This document shows positions 34,745 through 45,401 of a DNA stretch of 64,000 nt, in pieces. Within the stretch, counting starts at the first letter, position 1; each line of letters starts with the position of its first letter. The stretch lies in NCBI GenBank assembly GCA_019022495.1, contig JAFEKR010000020.1, forward strand, positions 979,052 through 1,043,051, in the 5' to 3' direction. The position numbers and the translations under genes are program-made. This DNA is from Epichloe hybrida (lineage: Eukaryota > Ascomycota > Sordariomycetes > Hypocreales > Clavicipitaceae). A model generated the notes under the pieces. The model was given only the letters and a program-made list of their open reading frames with translations, did no database searches and was not told the DNA's origin.

Positions 34745-36348
34745 ATGACGAGCTACCTTATTATCGGAGCGGGCAACTTTGGCGCTGGCACCGCCTTGAC
34801 TTTAATTCAAAGGGAAGGGACCGCCAAAGTTACTCTGGTTGACACGACGCAATTTCCCAATCCCCGAGCTGCTTCACACGATGTCAACAAGATTGTTCGC
34901 GATGACTATCCGGACAAGCTCTACATGCAGATGTTGAAAAAAGCCATGCCAATGTGGCGAAACCATGACTTGTACAAGACCTGGTATCACGAAGTGGGCA
35001 TGCTCAGAGCTGATGCTTCAAACTTTGGAGAGGAGAGTATCTCTGCGTACAAGGATGTGGGCATCGAGAATAACTCACACTTTCTTCCAGTGGAAGAAGT
35101 CCGAAGGCGATGGAACGGAGCATTTGCCACAACAAACTTTGAGGGTCTGGACCAAATCCTCTTCAACCCAACAGTGGGGTTTGCCGAGGCCGACAAGGCA
35201 CTCGGGGCTGTCGTTCAAAAAGCCGTGGACCAAGGTGTCGAATACGTGTTGGGCGTGATGGCGAGGCTCAACTTTGGCCCCGACGGCGAGTGCATTGGTG
35301 TAACTCTGCAGTCCGGCGAGACACTGCATGCAGACAAAATCTTGCTTGCCACGGGCGCCCGTACATCATCCCTCTTGGCGCAGAGCGCTCCCGCAGACAC
35401 CCAGCTTCACGCCGGCGACAGGTTACTGGCGACTGGGGCAATGAGTTTCTATGCCAAGGTTCACGGTGCCCAAAAGGAGAAGCTTTCGCCCATCCCTGTA
35501 CTGAAGAACTGCTTGCCACAAGTCAAAGGTAAGTCGCAGCTTGACAGTTGTGTTATGCAATCCACTCACTCTGAAGGAGGAACTCGAATGTTCAACAAAG
35601 GAAGGACCAGGAGAGGGGGGAAAGAAGGATGAAAAATGAAAAAGAAAAAGAAACGAGAGGAAAAAAAAAAAAAAAAAAAAGAACAACGCGGCTAACCCGC
35701 CACCTGTACAGGCGAAGGCATGTCCATTCTGAAAGACGGCACTATCAAATTCAACTGCGACATGTGCTTTCCCAACTTTGTGCAGTGTCCCCTCACCGGT
35801 CAGCGCCTGTCCATGGCTCCCGATGAGAGCGTGTACAATGTTTGGACTGGACCCAAGTTCATCAAGTTCTTCCAAGAGCGTGCTCGCAAGACTTTGGATG
35901 GGCTTTACGGGAAAGAAGTGGAGGATGTTGCCATCGATGCCTATCGCATTTGCTGGTGAGTGCCAAAGTGCCAAGTCTGCACGCGACCTTTGTCCCCACC
36001 ACGGTGAAGACGCGCGTGCAATCAGGAACCAATGCAATGCAAATATGCAAGCTGCTGACACGACGGCGAATTCCTCATTCCTCATTCCTCAGGGACGCGT
36101 CGACTCCAACACACGATTTCCTCATCACGCCCCATCCGCACAGCCAAGGCCTCTACGTGGCCACGGGCGGCTCGTTCCATGGCTGGAAGTTCCTTCCCGT
36201 CATTGGGGACTACGTCGCCGACATGATGCAGGGCAGCCTCGAGCCTGAGTTCGCTGACCGTTGGGCCTGGAACAAGAAAGGCGGTCATGGCCACTCAGCG
36301 AACCCAACTTACCAGATCGTGGGGGACCTGCAGGACTGGCTGGCGTGA
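34745..36348 (+). CDS. FAD-dependent amine/amino-acid oxidase (sarcosine / saccharopine / fructosyl-amine oxidase group)
   Basis: Exons 34745-35528, 35712-35955 and 36093-36348, 1284 nt, 427 residues. Donors are GTAAGT and GTGAGT; intron one (183 nt) contains a purine-rich and poly-A stretch. The N-terminus has the dinucleotide fold IIGAGNFGAGTAL (residues 5-17) followed by the group-typical SHDVNKIVRDDY. The C-terminus has RICWDASTPTHDFLITPHP and YVATGGSFHGWKFLPVIG. Cys342 in RICW is where MSOX-type enzymes attach FAD covalently. The family oxidises secondary amines or glycated amino acids with O2, giving H2O2. The exact substrate cannot be chosen from sequence. No C-terminal peroxisomal SKL is present (ends DWLA). 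The start was set at the ATG directly before TSYLIIGAG; an upstream extension would use non-ATG codons. Confidence 0.85.
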
Positions 36349-37682
36349 TCTGTCTGGTCGGTCTGGCCTTGACCCTTTGCGCCCACAGCCAAGCCCGGGC
36401 TGCCGTCGATGAGGTTGTTGGAGTTTCTTGTCGGCCACGGCAGAGCTCGAATCGAGCGATACAAAGTCTGGCGGCAAGCGATGGCTTTTCTGAACCAGCG
36501 AATAAGGATGATGAATCGTAATATCTCATGAGACCGAAATCGTCAAATAACAATTAAGATTAATAAGAAAAAAAAACGCATTGTTAAAGATATGAGGGAC
36601 TATGTATGCAAATTCATGCGGGGCACTGTGCGAACAGACGAGCATTGGAGTTTTTTTCTTCTTCTTTTCTTTCTTCTTTCTTCTCTCTCTTTCTCTACTT
36701 CTTGCACGGGAGTTGACCTAATCTGTGAAGACAATGCGACTCGACTTGGGGACATTGTGGTCTTAACAAATATCTGATCGGAATTCTGTCTTATTTTTCA
36801 CGATTCAATACTTTTTTTTTTTTATCAAATTCCTCTTCACTATACCCCTCTGCTTCCTGCCTGCGTCTTTTGGCCAGAGGGGAGGGGGGAAACTCTTGGA
36901 CACAACTCTTCTTCTTCTATTGATTCCATTTCTAATCGACTGCCACATGATAGAGCTAGGGAACAATCGCAGACGAATGCCGGTCGTGGCCACTCATTAC
37001 AGCCAGCTAAGTCGTGGGAGCCGTGTCGTCTCACGACCGAGTGGTGGGCACGGAGTCGGAAACTTATGGCGGAGGAGGCATCTTCCGGTGTAGCACGCAT
37101 GATGCCATTTTCCTCCATCGAAACAGATGTTTTTCTCTCGTGTTCGAATAGTAGCAACCTACCTGCTCGAGTACATTGCCGGTCTGTCCTTGTCACCTTC
37201 CCGCGCGCCAGTATCAAGATCCAAGATTACGGGGGAGTAGAGGCATCTAGATTAGTATGCAAAGTGCGCCGTGACTGAGCCTGGCGGTGTCAAAGGAGCG
37301 GTCAGATTGCCGCATGTAGTCACGCTCTCTCGGCGATTATGTGCAATACGGAATGCGACACTGCTTCGAATCATCATCACATCATGGGCTTTGCTTCGTG
37401 GGTTTTATTATCATCATCATATCTGAATAAAGTCTCTAACGTCCTGCGATTTTCCACGTGCGCGTCATTGGTCTCGTCATGTCAGCGTAACTGTTCCTTC
37501 TGTGCCGCGGCATCGTGGACTAGCATGGGGTAGGGAGTTGCTCCGCTTTTGATGTTTGTCCCGAAGAAAGTTGTCGCGGGAAGTGTATGTTCATATGTTT
37601 CATTAATTCTATAGTCGTAGATACAACATGCGTTGTAGATGGTGAAAGAAGAAGAATCAGAAAAAAAAAAAAAAAAAATTCA
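36349..37682. other. Intergenic between convergent oxidase and MET10
   Basis: 1.3 kb with the two 3' regions, a pyrimidine-rich tract at about 36650-36710, T-rich runs near 36810 and a poly-A run at 37660-37678. No gene is supported. Confidence 0.55.
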
Positions 37683-40600
37683 CTAGTACACCTCGAGCAC
37701 ATATCGTCCCTCCTCCTTGAGCTTCTCAATCTCCTTCTTGGGGTCAATCTTCTTCCCGCTGCCCTGCGCCTCTGCCGCGATGGCCTCCTCCAGAACCTTT
37801 GTCACATCGGGCACCGGCCAGGTCGGGCCGCAGAGGTAGAAGCTGCCGCCGTCCTGGACGTACGCCTTGGCAATCTGCTGCAGCGTCTCGCGCATCCTGT
37901 CCTGGATGTAGATCTTCTGAGGCTGGTCACGAGAGAAGGCGGCGCCGACGAGGGTGACGACGCCCGCGGCGAGGTACGCCTCCCACTCCTCGCCGTAGAG
38001 GTACTCCTCGCGCTGGTGGCGTGAGCCCAGGTACAGCAGGATGTCGCCGATCTCCTTGCCCTCGGCCTTTTGCATGGCTCGGTACTGGACGAATGCGCGG
38101 AAGGGGGCGAGGCCGGTCCCCAGGCCCGCCATGATGAGGGGCGCCGCGTCGTTGGTCGGGAGCTTCATGACGGAGGGCTTGACGGAGGCGGTGACGGCGG
38201 CGCCCGGCCGCAGCCGGCTGAGGTAGTGGGTCGCGTGGCCGTAGCGAGTGCGGCCCTTGGTGTCGACCCAGTCGACCACGACGATCATGAGGCTGACGGA
38301 GGTGGGGGTGACGGCTTGGGCAGAGGCGATGGAGTATTCGCGGCGCTTGAGCGGGCTGACAATCTTGACGAGGTCGGCGAAGCTCGGGCGGGCCGACTTG
38401 AACTCGTCCAGGACGTCCACGTAGGTGAGCATGTCGACTTCGGTGCGACGCTTGAAGTCTTCGGCGCCGGCAGCGCTGCCCAGGGCCTCGAGCTTCTTCT
38501 TCTCGACGTCGTCGGCGGCGAAGTCGGCGAGGGCTTCGTAGAAGCGCTTGGGTGGCTTGCCGAGAATGTCCACGTTCTGCACGAGAGCCTGGTGGACGGT
38601 TCGAACCTCCAGAGCCTCGACGTCCTCGCGCGCGGGGACACGAACGAGCTCGTCGGGGTCAAGGCCGTACGACTTGATGAAGTCGACGACCTGTTCCTCG
38701 TCGTTTTCGGCGTGGACGCCCAGGGCTTCCCCAATCCTGTAGGTGAGGCCCGAGTCGCCGAGATCAAACTCAATGTGGAAGATGTTGCGGTCATAGTCGG
38801 ACGGTGTGAGGCGTCGGTTCTCCTTGACGCGGATGGTGGCTGTCTTGACGGGCAGGTCGGGACGCAGACCTGTCTTGGTGTGGTACGCCTCCTTGAAGAC
38901 GAGACCCTTGGCGGCGGTCTGCCAGTCGCTGAGATCCAGGAGGGGCTCTTCGGACCCTTCCTTCTTGTTGAAGGGCGCGAAACTGTTGGCCTGGATGGTG
39001 ACGGGCAGCCGGGGAGCCTGGAGGTCGGCCTCGACCTTGGCCTCGGCCCCGGCCCAGGACGCGGGAACGTCGACCTTGGTGAGGCACTGGCTGACGGCTT
39101 CGACACACTCCTCCAAGGTAGGTGGGTTGTTCTCGACGAGCATGATGAGCTTGGAGAGGGTCTCGGGTCCAATGCCTGGCTGCGCCATCTTGAGGAAAGC
39201 GAGTTCCAGGAGCAGCTTGGCCTGGGTGTCCTTCTCGAATGCGGGAGAAGAGGACGTGTCCAGGACAGAGAGCTGGATGTCCTTCTCCCGGAGGGTCTTT
39301 CTGAAAGAAGCTGGAAGACGTTTCTCGATCTCGTCGACCTTGAAGTTGGGGAGCTTGATGATGAGTCTACCACCCTCGGCAATGCTCGTCAAGACATCAA
39401 CTTCCTTGAGGATGCGGTCGTCACCAACAACGACGGCGTCGGCCTCGAACACGGCGTAGGGGGCCTCCAGAACCTTCTTGGATGCTCGCACATCGGTCCG
39501 CACAATGCCGCCCAGGGTGAGATTGTCGTGTGTGGCGTGGATATGGACATTGGTTGTGGAGGACTGCTTAGCAAGGACACTGCCAATGACGGAGGGCGAG
39601 TCGACGGTGGCAGAGTCGTCGACGTCCCAAAAGGTGTACTGCTCTGCCACCACGAGAGAGGGTAGTGGTCTCGCCTCGTCGGCATTGCCAAAGATCTTGT
39701 GCAGGGTGTTGACCAGGCCCCAGGGGGTCAAAGACTGGGCGAGAGTATACTTGATGTCGAGGACGGCGGGCTCGTTGTCAAACTTGCCGGAGAAGGTTAC
39801 GGCAGTGAGGACATCGCCGTACAGAGCAGACTGGGCGGCCTCGTCCTCGACAGCAACCTGGTCTCGGACCTGGCCCAGAACAGCAACGGTGCGGGCAGAA
39901 GAAGGGATAGACTTGAGGAATTCCTCCTCAATGAACGGACGGTAGACACGCACGTTGATGACGCCAACCTTGGCACCATCGGCAGCAATCTTGCCGACAG
40001 TCTGCTTGGCAACCTGCGTCTCAACGCTGCCGAATGCGACCATGACGACATCGGGGGTCTCGTGGCCATGGTACTCGAATGGCTGGTAGATGGTGCCGAG
40101 CTCGTCGTTGAAGAGTTTGAGCAGTTCCATGACCTTGCCAGACGTGTCAAGATGTGTGTTGAGCTTGCCAGCCTCTGCGGACAGCTTGTCGTACAAGTCG
40201 GCGACCCCGGACTCGCCCAAAGCATCGACGACGCGGAGAGTCTCTCTCGCGACGCGGATGCCGTCGTATATGTGTACCGTGGGGAGCACAGTAGCCAGGA
40301 GAGTTGAGAAAAGAGACATGTGCTGGGCCTCATATGTGGAGGAGCTGCCGACCAGTCCCAAACCAAGATCCTCGGCCAGTCTCAGCGCAGTGTCATAGTT
40401 GGACACGAGACCATCGAAACTGGTGTAGTCGGCGGCAGCGATGTGTGCGACAAAGGGGCTTGACAGGCCATACAAAAGAGAGAGCTGGTCAAGAGCACCT
40501 CTCAGCTGCTGCAGGCTGCCGGAGGTAGCAAGCAGAGTCTGAGGAATATGTCGTTTGGAGACGTCAAAGTCCGGGGAGAAAATGTATCCAAGGGCCAGCG

Positions 40601-40913
40601 AGCCCGCGCCCGTCCTGGTCTGAAGAGGCAAAACCTGTGGTGTGTAACCGTGCACATTGGTGTTCTGCTGGGAGGCCCAGTCCCTCGCAGCAATGTCAAG
40701 ATCAAATGTGTCGGGGGAGTAGGAAAAGATCTTGTCAGATAGTTTGTAGGCGATCTGCTGAACGAGCAGCTGGGCCGTCACGTAGGTAGGACCAGAGATG
40801 GTGTCCAAGGATACGGGCCGGCCAAAGGGGAGAGTCGAGGAGAGAGGTTCAGGTGCTGTTGTTTTCTGGGCAGAAACGCCGCTGCCGCCTGGTCCTCGTT
40901 GTTGAGAAGGCAT
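37683..40913 (-). CDS. MET10: Sulfite reductase [NADPH] flavoprotein (alpha) subunit
   Basis: Electron-input subunit of assimilatory sulfite reductase, which reduces sulfite to sulfide for cysteine and methionine. It passes electrons from NADPH through flavins to the MET5-type hemoprotein. Single exon, 1076 residues. The N-terminal ~450 residues resemble pyruvate:ferredoxin oxidoreductase-type domains, as in fungal MET10 (SGPTYVTAQLLVQQIAYKLS). The C-terminal half is a CPR-like FAD/NADPH reductase: RREYSIASA for flavin, GTGLAPFRAF for NADPH pyrophosphate, CGPTWPVPDVTK near the end, and the terminal YVLEVY. The ATG at 40913 (context CCAAGATGCC) is preferred, since a longer frame upstream would begin at a TTG. 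The frame is intact over 3.2 kb. It shares a 1.1 kb divergent promoter with CCC2. Confidence 0.95.
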   Translation of the reverse strand: MPSQQRGPGGSGVSAQKTTAPEPLSSTLPFGRPVSLDTISGPTYVTAQLLVQQIAYKLSDKIFSYSPDTFDLDIAARDWASQQNTNVHGYTPQVLPLQTRTGAGSLALGYIFSPDFDVSKRHIPQTLLATSGSLQQLRGALDQLSLLYGLSSPFVAHIAAADYTSFDGLVSNYDTALRLAEDLGLGLVGSSSTYEAQHMSLFSTLLATVLPTVHIYDGIRVARETLRVVDALGESGVADLYDKLSAEAGKLNTHLDTSGKVMELLKLFNDELGTIYQPFEYHGHETPDVVMVAFGSVETQVAKQTVGKIAADGAKVGVINVRVYRPFIEEEFLKSIPSSARTVAVLGQVRDQVAVEDEAAQSALYGDVLTAVTFSGKFDNEPAVLDIKYTLAQSLTPWGLVNTLHKIFGNADEARPLPSLVVAEQYTFWDVDDSATVDSPSVIGSVLAKQSSTTNVHIHATHDNLTLGGIVRTDVRASKKVLEAPYAVFEADAVVVGDDRILKEVDVLTSIAEGGRLIIKLPNFKVDEIEKRLPASFRKTLREKDIQLSVLDTSSSPAFEKDTQAKLLLELAFLKMAQPGIGPETLSKLIMLVENNPPTLEECVEAVSQCLTKVDVPASWAGAEAKVEADLQAPRLPVTIQANSFAPFNKKEGSEEPLLDLSDWQTAAKGLVFKEAYHTKTGLRPDLPVKTATIRVKENRRLTPSDYDRNIFHIEFDLGDSGLTYRIGEALGVHAENDEEQVVDFIKSYGLDPDELVRVPAREDVEALEVRTVHQALVQNVDILGKPPKRFYEALADFAADDVEKKKLEALGSAAGAEDFKRRTEVDMLTYVDVLDEFKSARPSFADLVKIVSPLKRREYSIASAQAVTPTSVSLMIVVVDWVDTKGRTRYGHATHYLSRLRPGAAVTASVKPSVMKLPTNDAAPLIMAGLGTGLAPFRAFVQYRAMQKAEGKEIGDILLYLGSRHQREEYLYGEEWEAYLAAGVVTLVGAAFSRDQPQKIYIQDRMRETLQQIAKAYVQDGGSFYLCGPTWPVPDVTKVLEEAIAAEAQGSGKKIDPKKEIEKLKEEGRYVLEVY

Positions 40914-42002
40914 CTTGGACGAAAAAGACGCTATTGTACCCTCGAGTAAAGATGATGCCAATCACGGAGCACTCTCAGACTGTTCGAGGAGAAACAAACA
41001 AACAGTGGCGGAGAAGACAAGATTCAAGATGGCCAAGAAAGAAAGGTGAACCCCAAAAGAAAAGGAGAGCGTTGCCCCACGCCACGGTCTGGTACCTCGG
41101 CGTCATCCATTGTGGTAAGTATTAATAATAAGGGCAATGTACTACTCTTGTTGCTGTCGTCGCCCCATGGGCCATGGCCATGGCCATGACCTTGTGCGAA
41201 ATTGTTGATAAGTTTGATGGAATCACGCAATTCGCTTTGCCCCGATTAGGCTTAGAGCCCATGATGCAAGAGCCGGATCCTCGCGCCGGTCCCCCAGATC
41301 GACCCCATTTCTCCGACTTGCGCCATCGAGGGCCATCGAGGGCCACCGAGGGCCCGAGACTGCGCGTGTGGGAGACGGCGAGGTTCCGCCGACAACCGCC
41401 CAATTGGCATTCCATTCTATGTACGGATCCGTACGGGCTGCTCTTCCTCTGCCACAACTTCGATTACGGATTACATACATGAATGGCATAGCATATTCGG
41501 ACGTTCATTGCTGCGAGTGCCACATTTTTGCGCGTTTTAGCGTCAGTTTGTCACTGCTCACTATTAATCGCGTCACCTGCCACAAAGTAGCAAGCAGAAA
41601 AGCACTTCTGCTCGCGCAACATCGATTAGTCAGTCACCTTCTTGAGCGCTTATCCATGATTGGCCCATCAAGCTCTGGCATGCGGTCCCACCTGTGTGCC
41701 GTGGGCTGACCAATCCTGTCAACTCCCACTCACTGTGCAACCAGCAACCAGCAACATACATTCTTTGCAGTATTATCATTTTCATCTTCATCGTTTTTTG
41801 GTCTTCCTTCATCACTGATCGATCTGCTTCAAGTCGACAAACACCGGGGTAGGGGACGATTGCCGATTGCCAATCGCCAATTGCCAATTGGAATCTCCAG
41901 AGCCCGTGGTACCCTGTCACCTGGGTCCTGTTTGGCAGGTGGTCAGTCAGTCAGTCACTTCAACTTGTGTCGCCCAGCGCTGGCTGGCACCTGTGCAACG
42001 CC
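40914..42002. promoter_or_regulatory. Divergent promoter region MET10 / CCC2
   Basis: 1.1 kb between the two start codons. It holds GGCCATGGCCATGGCC near 41168, a tandem of GGGCCATCGA-type units at 41321-41357, and three CCAAT pentamers in a 7-bp-period array at 41870-41891, about 115 nt before the CCC2 ATG. No gene is supported inside. Confidence 0.5.
41870..41891 (+). promoter_or_regulatory. CCAAT-box cluster
   Basis: CCAAT occurs at 41870-41874, 41877-41881 and 41884-41888, with ATTGG at 41887-41891. The spacing is 7 bp, so this may be a small tandem repeat that happens to create CCAAT boxes. The CCAAT-binding HAP complex is the obvious candidate binder. Confidence 0.4.
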
Positions 42003-45000
42003 ATGGCGCAACCGAAACCGAAACCCATCACAACATCGTACCTCGTGGGCAACTTGCACTGTCCGTCCTGCGTGGCAGCCATCAAGAATGCTCTTGCACA
42101 GGAATATGTCGGCAGAGTTTCTTGGGTATCCCCCAATGTCGTCACCTCCGTCGTCACCGTTGAACACGAAGATGCAGGTGCCGACTTCATCCGCGACATG
42201 GGCAATACCCTCGAGGACGCTGGCTTCGAAATATGTGCCGTCGACACAACGGCTGATATCCCAGATGACTTGAACGATGCAACTGAGGATACTGGCCGAG
42301 CGAGTGCCCATCAAGAGAGCCGCCGTCGCCGAAGCAGCAGTGCTTTTGAACTCTGGTGGAGGTTATGGAGGGCCGCCACGCCTTCTGCCACGCCTCATGA
42401 TGGCAGAGCGGCTGCACACTTGGACAACTGCGATGCTTGCAAGACAGTAGCAGCAGCTATGGTTCACGAGAACGGTCTGAGCTTGGAACAACAACTTCGT
42501 CAGAATAACTTGTCTGCTGCCAGCCTCCAGAAGCGCCTAAATGGTGCTGCAAAGGCGAACCCCGCCGTTCTCGAGCACGTGGTTGTCGATGACGACTCAG
42601 AGGTCCCTCGCTTATGGCGAGTGACAGTATCCATCGGCGGCATGACGTGCGCATCATGCGCCAATACCATTACAGAAGAGATTCAAAAATACCCATGGGT
42701 GTCTGGAATTGTCGTCAACCTCGTCACAAACAGTGCATCGGTGGACGTAAAGGACCAGGGCCGAGCACAAGAACTTGTCGAAGCTATTGAAGATCTCGGA
42801 TACGATGCCGCGCTTGACAAGGTCGTCGATTTGGACCAACTAGAGCATGCTTCAGAGGACGAGCGCGAGGTTGAGATTCAGGTCGACGGCATATTCTGCG
42901 TCAAGTGCCCTGATCGTATACTCAAGACGCTCAAGAATCTGAGCTCCTCGCGCATCGAGATTCTTAAGAAGCCATCGCGAGAAAAGCCATTTCTCAAAAT
43001 CAGATACTCTCCTCAAGCTCCCAAGTTCACTATTCGACATATCCTCAAGGCAATCGAGGCCACCGATCCCTCTTTAGAAGCTTCAATCTATCACCCGCCA
43101 ACACTGGAAGAACGATCAAAGGCTATCAGAGCCAAGCACCAGCGCGAATTGTTCCGGCGCATGATGCTGACATTACTGCTGGCGATACCCACGTTTGTGT
43201 TTGGCATCGTTTACATGAGTTTGGTGCCTGAATCAGATCCCACAAAACAATATCTAATGAGGCCCTGGACATCAGGCTTGAGCCGTCTGGAGATTATTCT
43301 TTTTGCGCTCTCGACTCCGGTGTACTTTTTCGCCGCGGACATCTTCCATATCCGCGCCATCAAGGAAATTCGCGCCATGTGGCGACCTGGAAGTCGTACA
43401 CCGTTCGTCGAGAGGTTCTACAAGTTTGGCAGCATGAACATGCTCATGTCCCTAGGGACCACGATTGCTTATTTTTCATCGGTGGCACAAATGATTGCAG
43501 CCGGCCTACGACATGACACGAAGGTGCCCGAGAGCCGCTTCTACTTTGACTCTGTTGTATTCCTAACCCTCTTCCTCCTTGCGGGAAGATTGATCGAGGC
43601 GTACAGCAAATCGAAGACTGGCGATGCAGTCGGTGCGTTGGCCAAGCTGCGGCCCAGCACAGCACTTCTCATGGAGAAGGATCACATCCGGAACGGTCAG
43701 GTCACTTCAGTCACACCCATTGATCAACTCGAACGCGGCGATACGATTCGTGTCCCTCACGGAGCGTCCCCGGCGGTGGACGGGGTCATCCTCACTGGCG
43801 AGGCTAATTTTGACGAGTCCAGTTTGACCGGAGAGTCTCGTCCTATCATGAAGGCACCCGGCGATGAGGTCTTTGCGGGCACGGTGAACAAGGGACATGC
43901 CATCACGATCAGCGTAACCGGTACATCCGGAAAATCGATGCTCGACCAAATTGTGGAAGTGGTGCGCGAGGGACAGACCAAACGAGCGCCCGTGGAACAG
44001 ATTGCCGATCTTCTGACTTCATACTTTGTCCCCGTCATTACACTGATTGCAGTCGTCACCTGGATAAGTTGGCTCTCTCTTGCACTGTCTGGCGTGGTGT
44101 CCGGCAATGAGCTACGATCATCTGGTGGTTCTGTGGCGTTTGCATTCCAATTTGCCATTGCCGTCTTTGTGGTTGCTTGCCCCTGCGGCCTCGCTCTAGC
44201 TGCTCCGACGGCCATATTTGTCGGAGGCGGTATAGCAGCCAAGCATGGTATACTAGCCAAGGGCGGAGGTGAAGCATTCGAAAAGGCTAGCAAGATTGAC
44301 TGTGTGGTGTTTGACAAGACGGGGACGTTGACGGAAGGCGGCGAGCCCAAAATTACCGACTCGGAGCTCTTTCCTGACCAGAAAATAAGGGATTTTGGCC
44401 AGCAGACTCTTTTATCTGGACTCAAAGCGGCAGAAGAGCAAAGCAGCCACCCCATTGCCAAAGCAATTGTCAATTTCTGCGGAGAAGATGTCTCGTCTGC
44501 AACGCTCGACAAGATTGAGGAGCTGCCCGGCCGAGGAATGAAGGCATCTTACCAGGACAAACCATTCGATTTGGCCGTGGGCAACGAGTTGCTCATGCGC
44601 GACCTCTCCGTCACCTTGTCCCCAGCCGTGCGCAGCCGCCTACAGAGCTGGAAAACCGAAGCCAAGTCAGTCGCGGTCATGGCAGTCAAGTCCCACGACG
44701 ACGACAACTGGTCTCTTGGAGCCATCATGTCTATATCTGACCCCATACGGCCCGAGGCTGTTGCTGTGGTCAAGGCCCTACGCGCCCGCGGGACTCAAGT
44801 CTGGATGCTCTCGGGAGACAACGTCACAACTGCCCAAGCCGTGGCCCGCCTGGTGGGCATCAAGGAGGCAAGCGTACTCGCCGAGGTGCTCCCCTCGGAA
44901 AAGGCCGACAAAATTCGACATCTTCAGGCGACAGTACACGCCGACGATGAATATCGCCACCTCGGCCGTCACCGATATAGGACGCGGCGCGCCATGGTGG

Positions 45001-45401
45001 CCATGGTAGGCGACGGCATCAACGACTCCCCCGCCCTGACCACAGCCGACGTGGGCATCGCCATCGGCTCCGGCAGCGATGTGGCCATCTCGAGCGCAGA
45101 CTTTGTCCTTGCGTCGTCGAGCCTGGGCGCCGTGCTGACGCTCCTGGACCTCAGCCGTACCGTCTTCCGCCGCATCAAGGTCAATTTCGTCTGGGCTGTG
45201 ATATACAACCTGTTGGCTGTTCCCATCGCAGCAGGGTGCTTGTACGCCATCAAAACAGGGAACGGCTCTCACGTCAGGCTTGACCCGGTGTGGGCAGCGC
45301 TGGCCATGGCCCTCTCGAGCATCAGCGTCGTGTTGAGCAGCCTCGCCTTGAGGTTGAGAGTGCCATGGGTGGGTTTCCGAGCTAGACCCTTGAAAGAGTG
45401 A
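42003..45401 (+). CDS. CCC2: P1B-type copper-transporting ATPase, Golgi
   Basis: Pumps Cu(I) from the cytosol into the secretory pathway to load multicopper oxidases; it normally receives copper from an Atx1-type chaperone. Single exon, 1132 residues. Three N-terminal heavy-metal domains are visible: CPSC at 20-23, CASC in GGMTCASC at 216-219, and CVKC at 299-302. Then come transmembrane segments and the ATPase motifs: TGES at 609-612, the copper-site CPC at 726-728, the phosphorylation motif DKTGTLT starting at Asp771, an SSHP version of the SEHP motif, and GDGIND from 1003. The first metal domain lacks the Met before the CxxC (GNLHCPSC), so it may bind copper weakly. The ATG at 42003 is the first ATG of the frame. 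The gene is intact. Confidence 0.95.
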   Translation: MAQPKPKPITTSYLVGNLHCPSCVAAIKNALAQEYVGRVSWVSPNVVTSVVTVEHEDAGADFIRDMGNTLEDAGFEICAVDTTADIPDDLNDATEDTGRASAHQESRRRRSSSAFELWWRLWRAATPSATPHDGRAAAHLDNCDACKTVAAAMVHENGLSLEQQLRQNNLSAASLQKRLNGAAKANPAVLEHVVVDDDSEVPRLWRVTVSIGGMTCASCANTITEEIQKYPWVSGIVVNLVTNSASVDVKDQGRAQELVEAIEDLGYDAALDKVVDLDQLEHASEDEREVEIQVDGIFCVKCPDRILKTLKNLSSSRIEILKKPSREKPFLKIRYSPQAPKFTIRHILKAIEATDPSLEASIYHPPTLEERSKAIRAKHQRELFRRMMLTLLLAIPTFVFGIVYMSLVPESDPTKQYLMRPWTSGLSRLEIILFALSTPVYFFAADIFHIRAIKEIRAMWRPGSRTPFVERFYKFGSMNMLMSLGTTIAYFSSVAQMIAAGLRHDTKVPESRFYFDSVVFLTLFLLAGRLIEAYSKSKTGDAVGALAKLRPSTALLMEKDHIRNGQVTSVTPIDQLERGDTIRVPHGASPAVDGVILTGEANFDESSLTGESRPIMKAPGDEVFAGTVNKGHAITISVTGTSGKSMLDQIVEVVREGQTKRAPVEQIADLLTSYFVPVITLIAVVTWISWLSLALSGVVSGNELRSSGGSVAFAFQFAIAVFVVACPCGLALAAPTAIFVGGGIAAKHGILAKGGGEAFEKASKIDCVVFDKTGTLTEGGEPKITDSELFPDQKIRDFGQQTLLSGLKAAEEQSSHPIAKAIVNFCGEDVSSATLDKIEELPGRGMKASYQDKPFDLAVGNELLMRDLSVTLSPAVRSRLQSWKTEAKSVAVMAVKSHDDDNWSLGAIMSISDPIRPEAVAVVKALRARGTQVWMLSGDNVTTAQAVARLVGIKEASVLAEVLPSEKADKIRHLQATVHADDEYRHLGRHRYRTRRAMVAMVGDGINDSPALTTADVGIAIGSGSDVAISSADFVLASSSLGAVLTLLDLSRTVFRRIKVNFVWAVIYNLLAVPIAAGCLYAIKTGNGSHVRLDPVWAALAMALSSISVVLSSLALRLRVPWVGFRARPLKE

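Noticed and set aside
38070..39665. Open frame of more than 500 codons on the plus strand
   Set aside because: It lies entirely antisense to MET10, whose motifs and length are decisive. GC-rich codon bias opens the opposite frame. Its composition (Gly/Val/Asp-rich) has no domain.
43757..44512. Antisense open frame inside CCC2
   Set aside because: It overlaps the CPC and DKTG motifs of the ATPase on the other strand, so it is a shadow of the real gene.
7192..45401. Copper-handling gene neighbourhood (CTR86-like gene plus CCC2)
   Set aside because: The CTR86 name does not establish copper transport by the ataxin-10 family, and the genes are 30 kb apart with unrelated genes between them.
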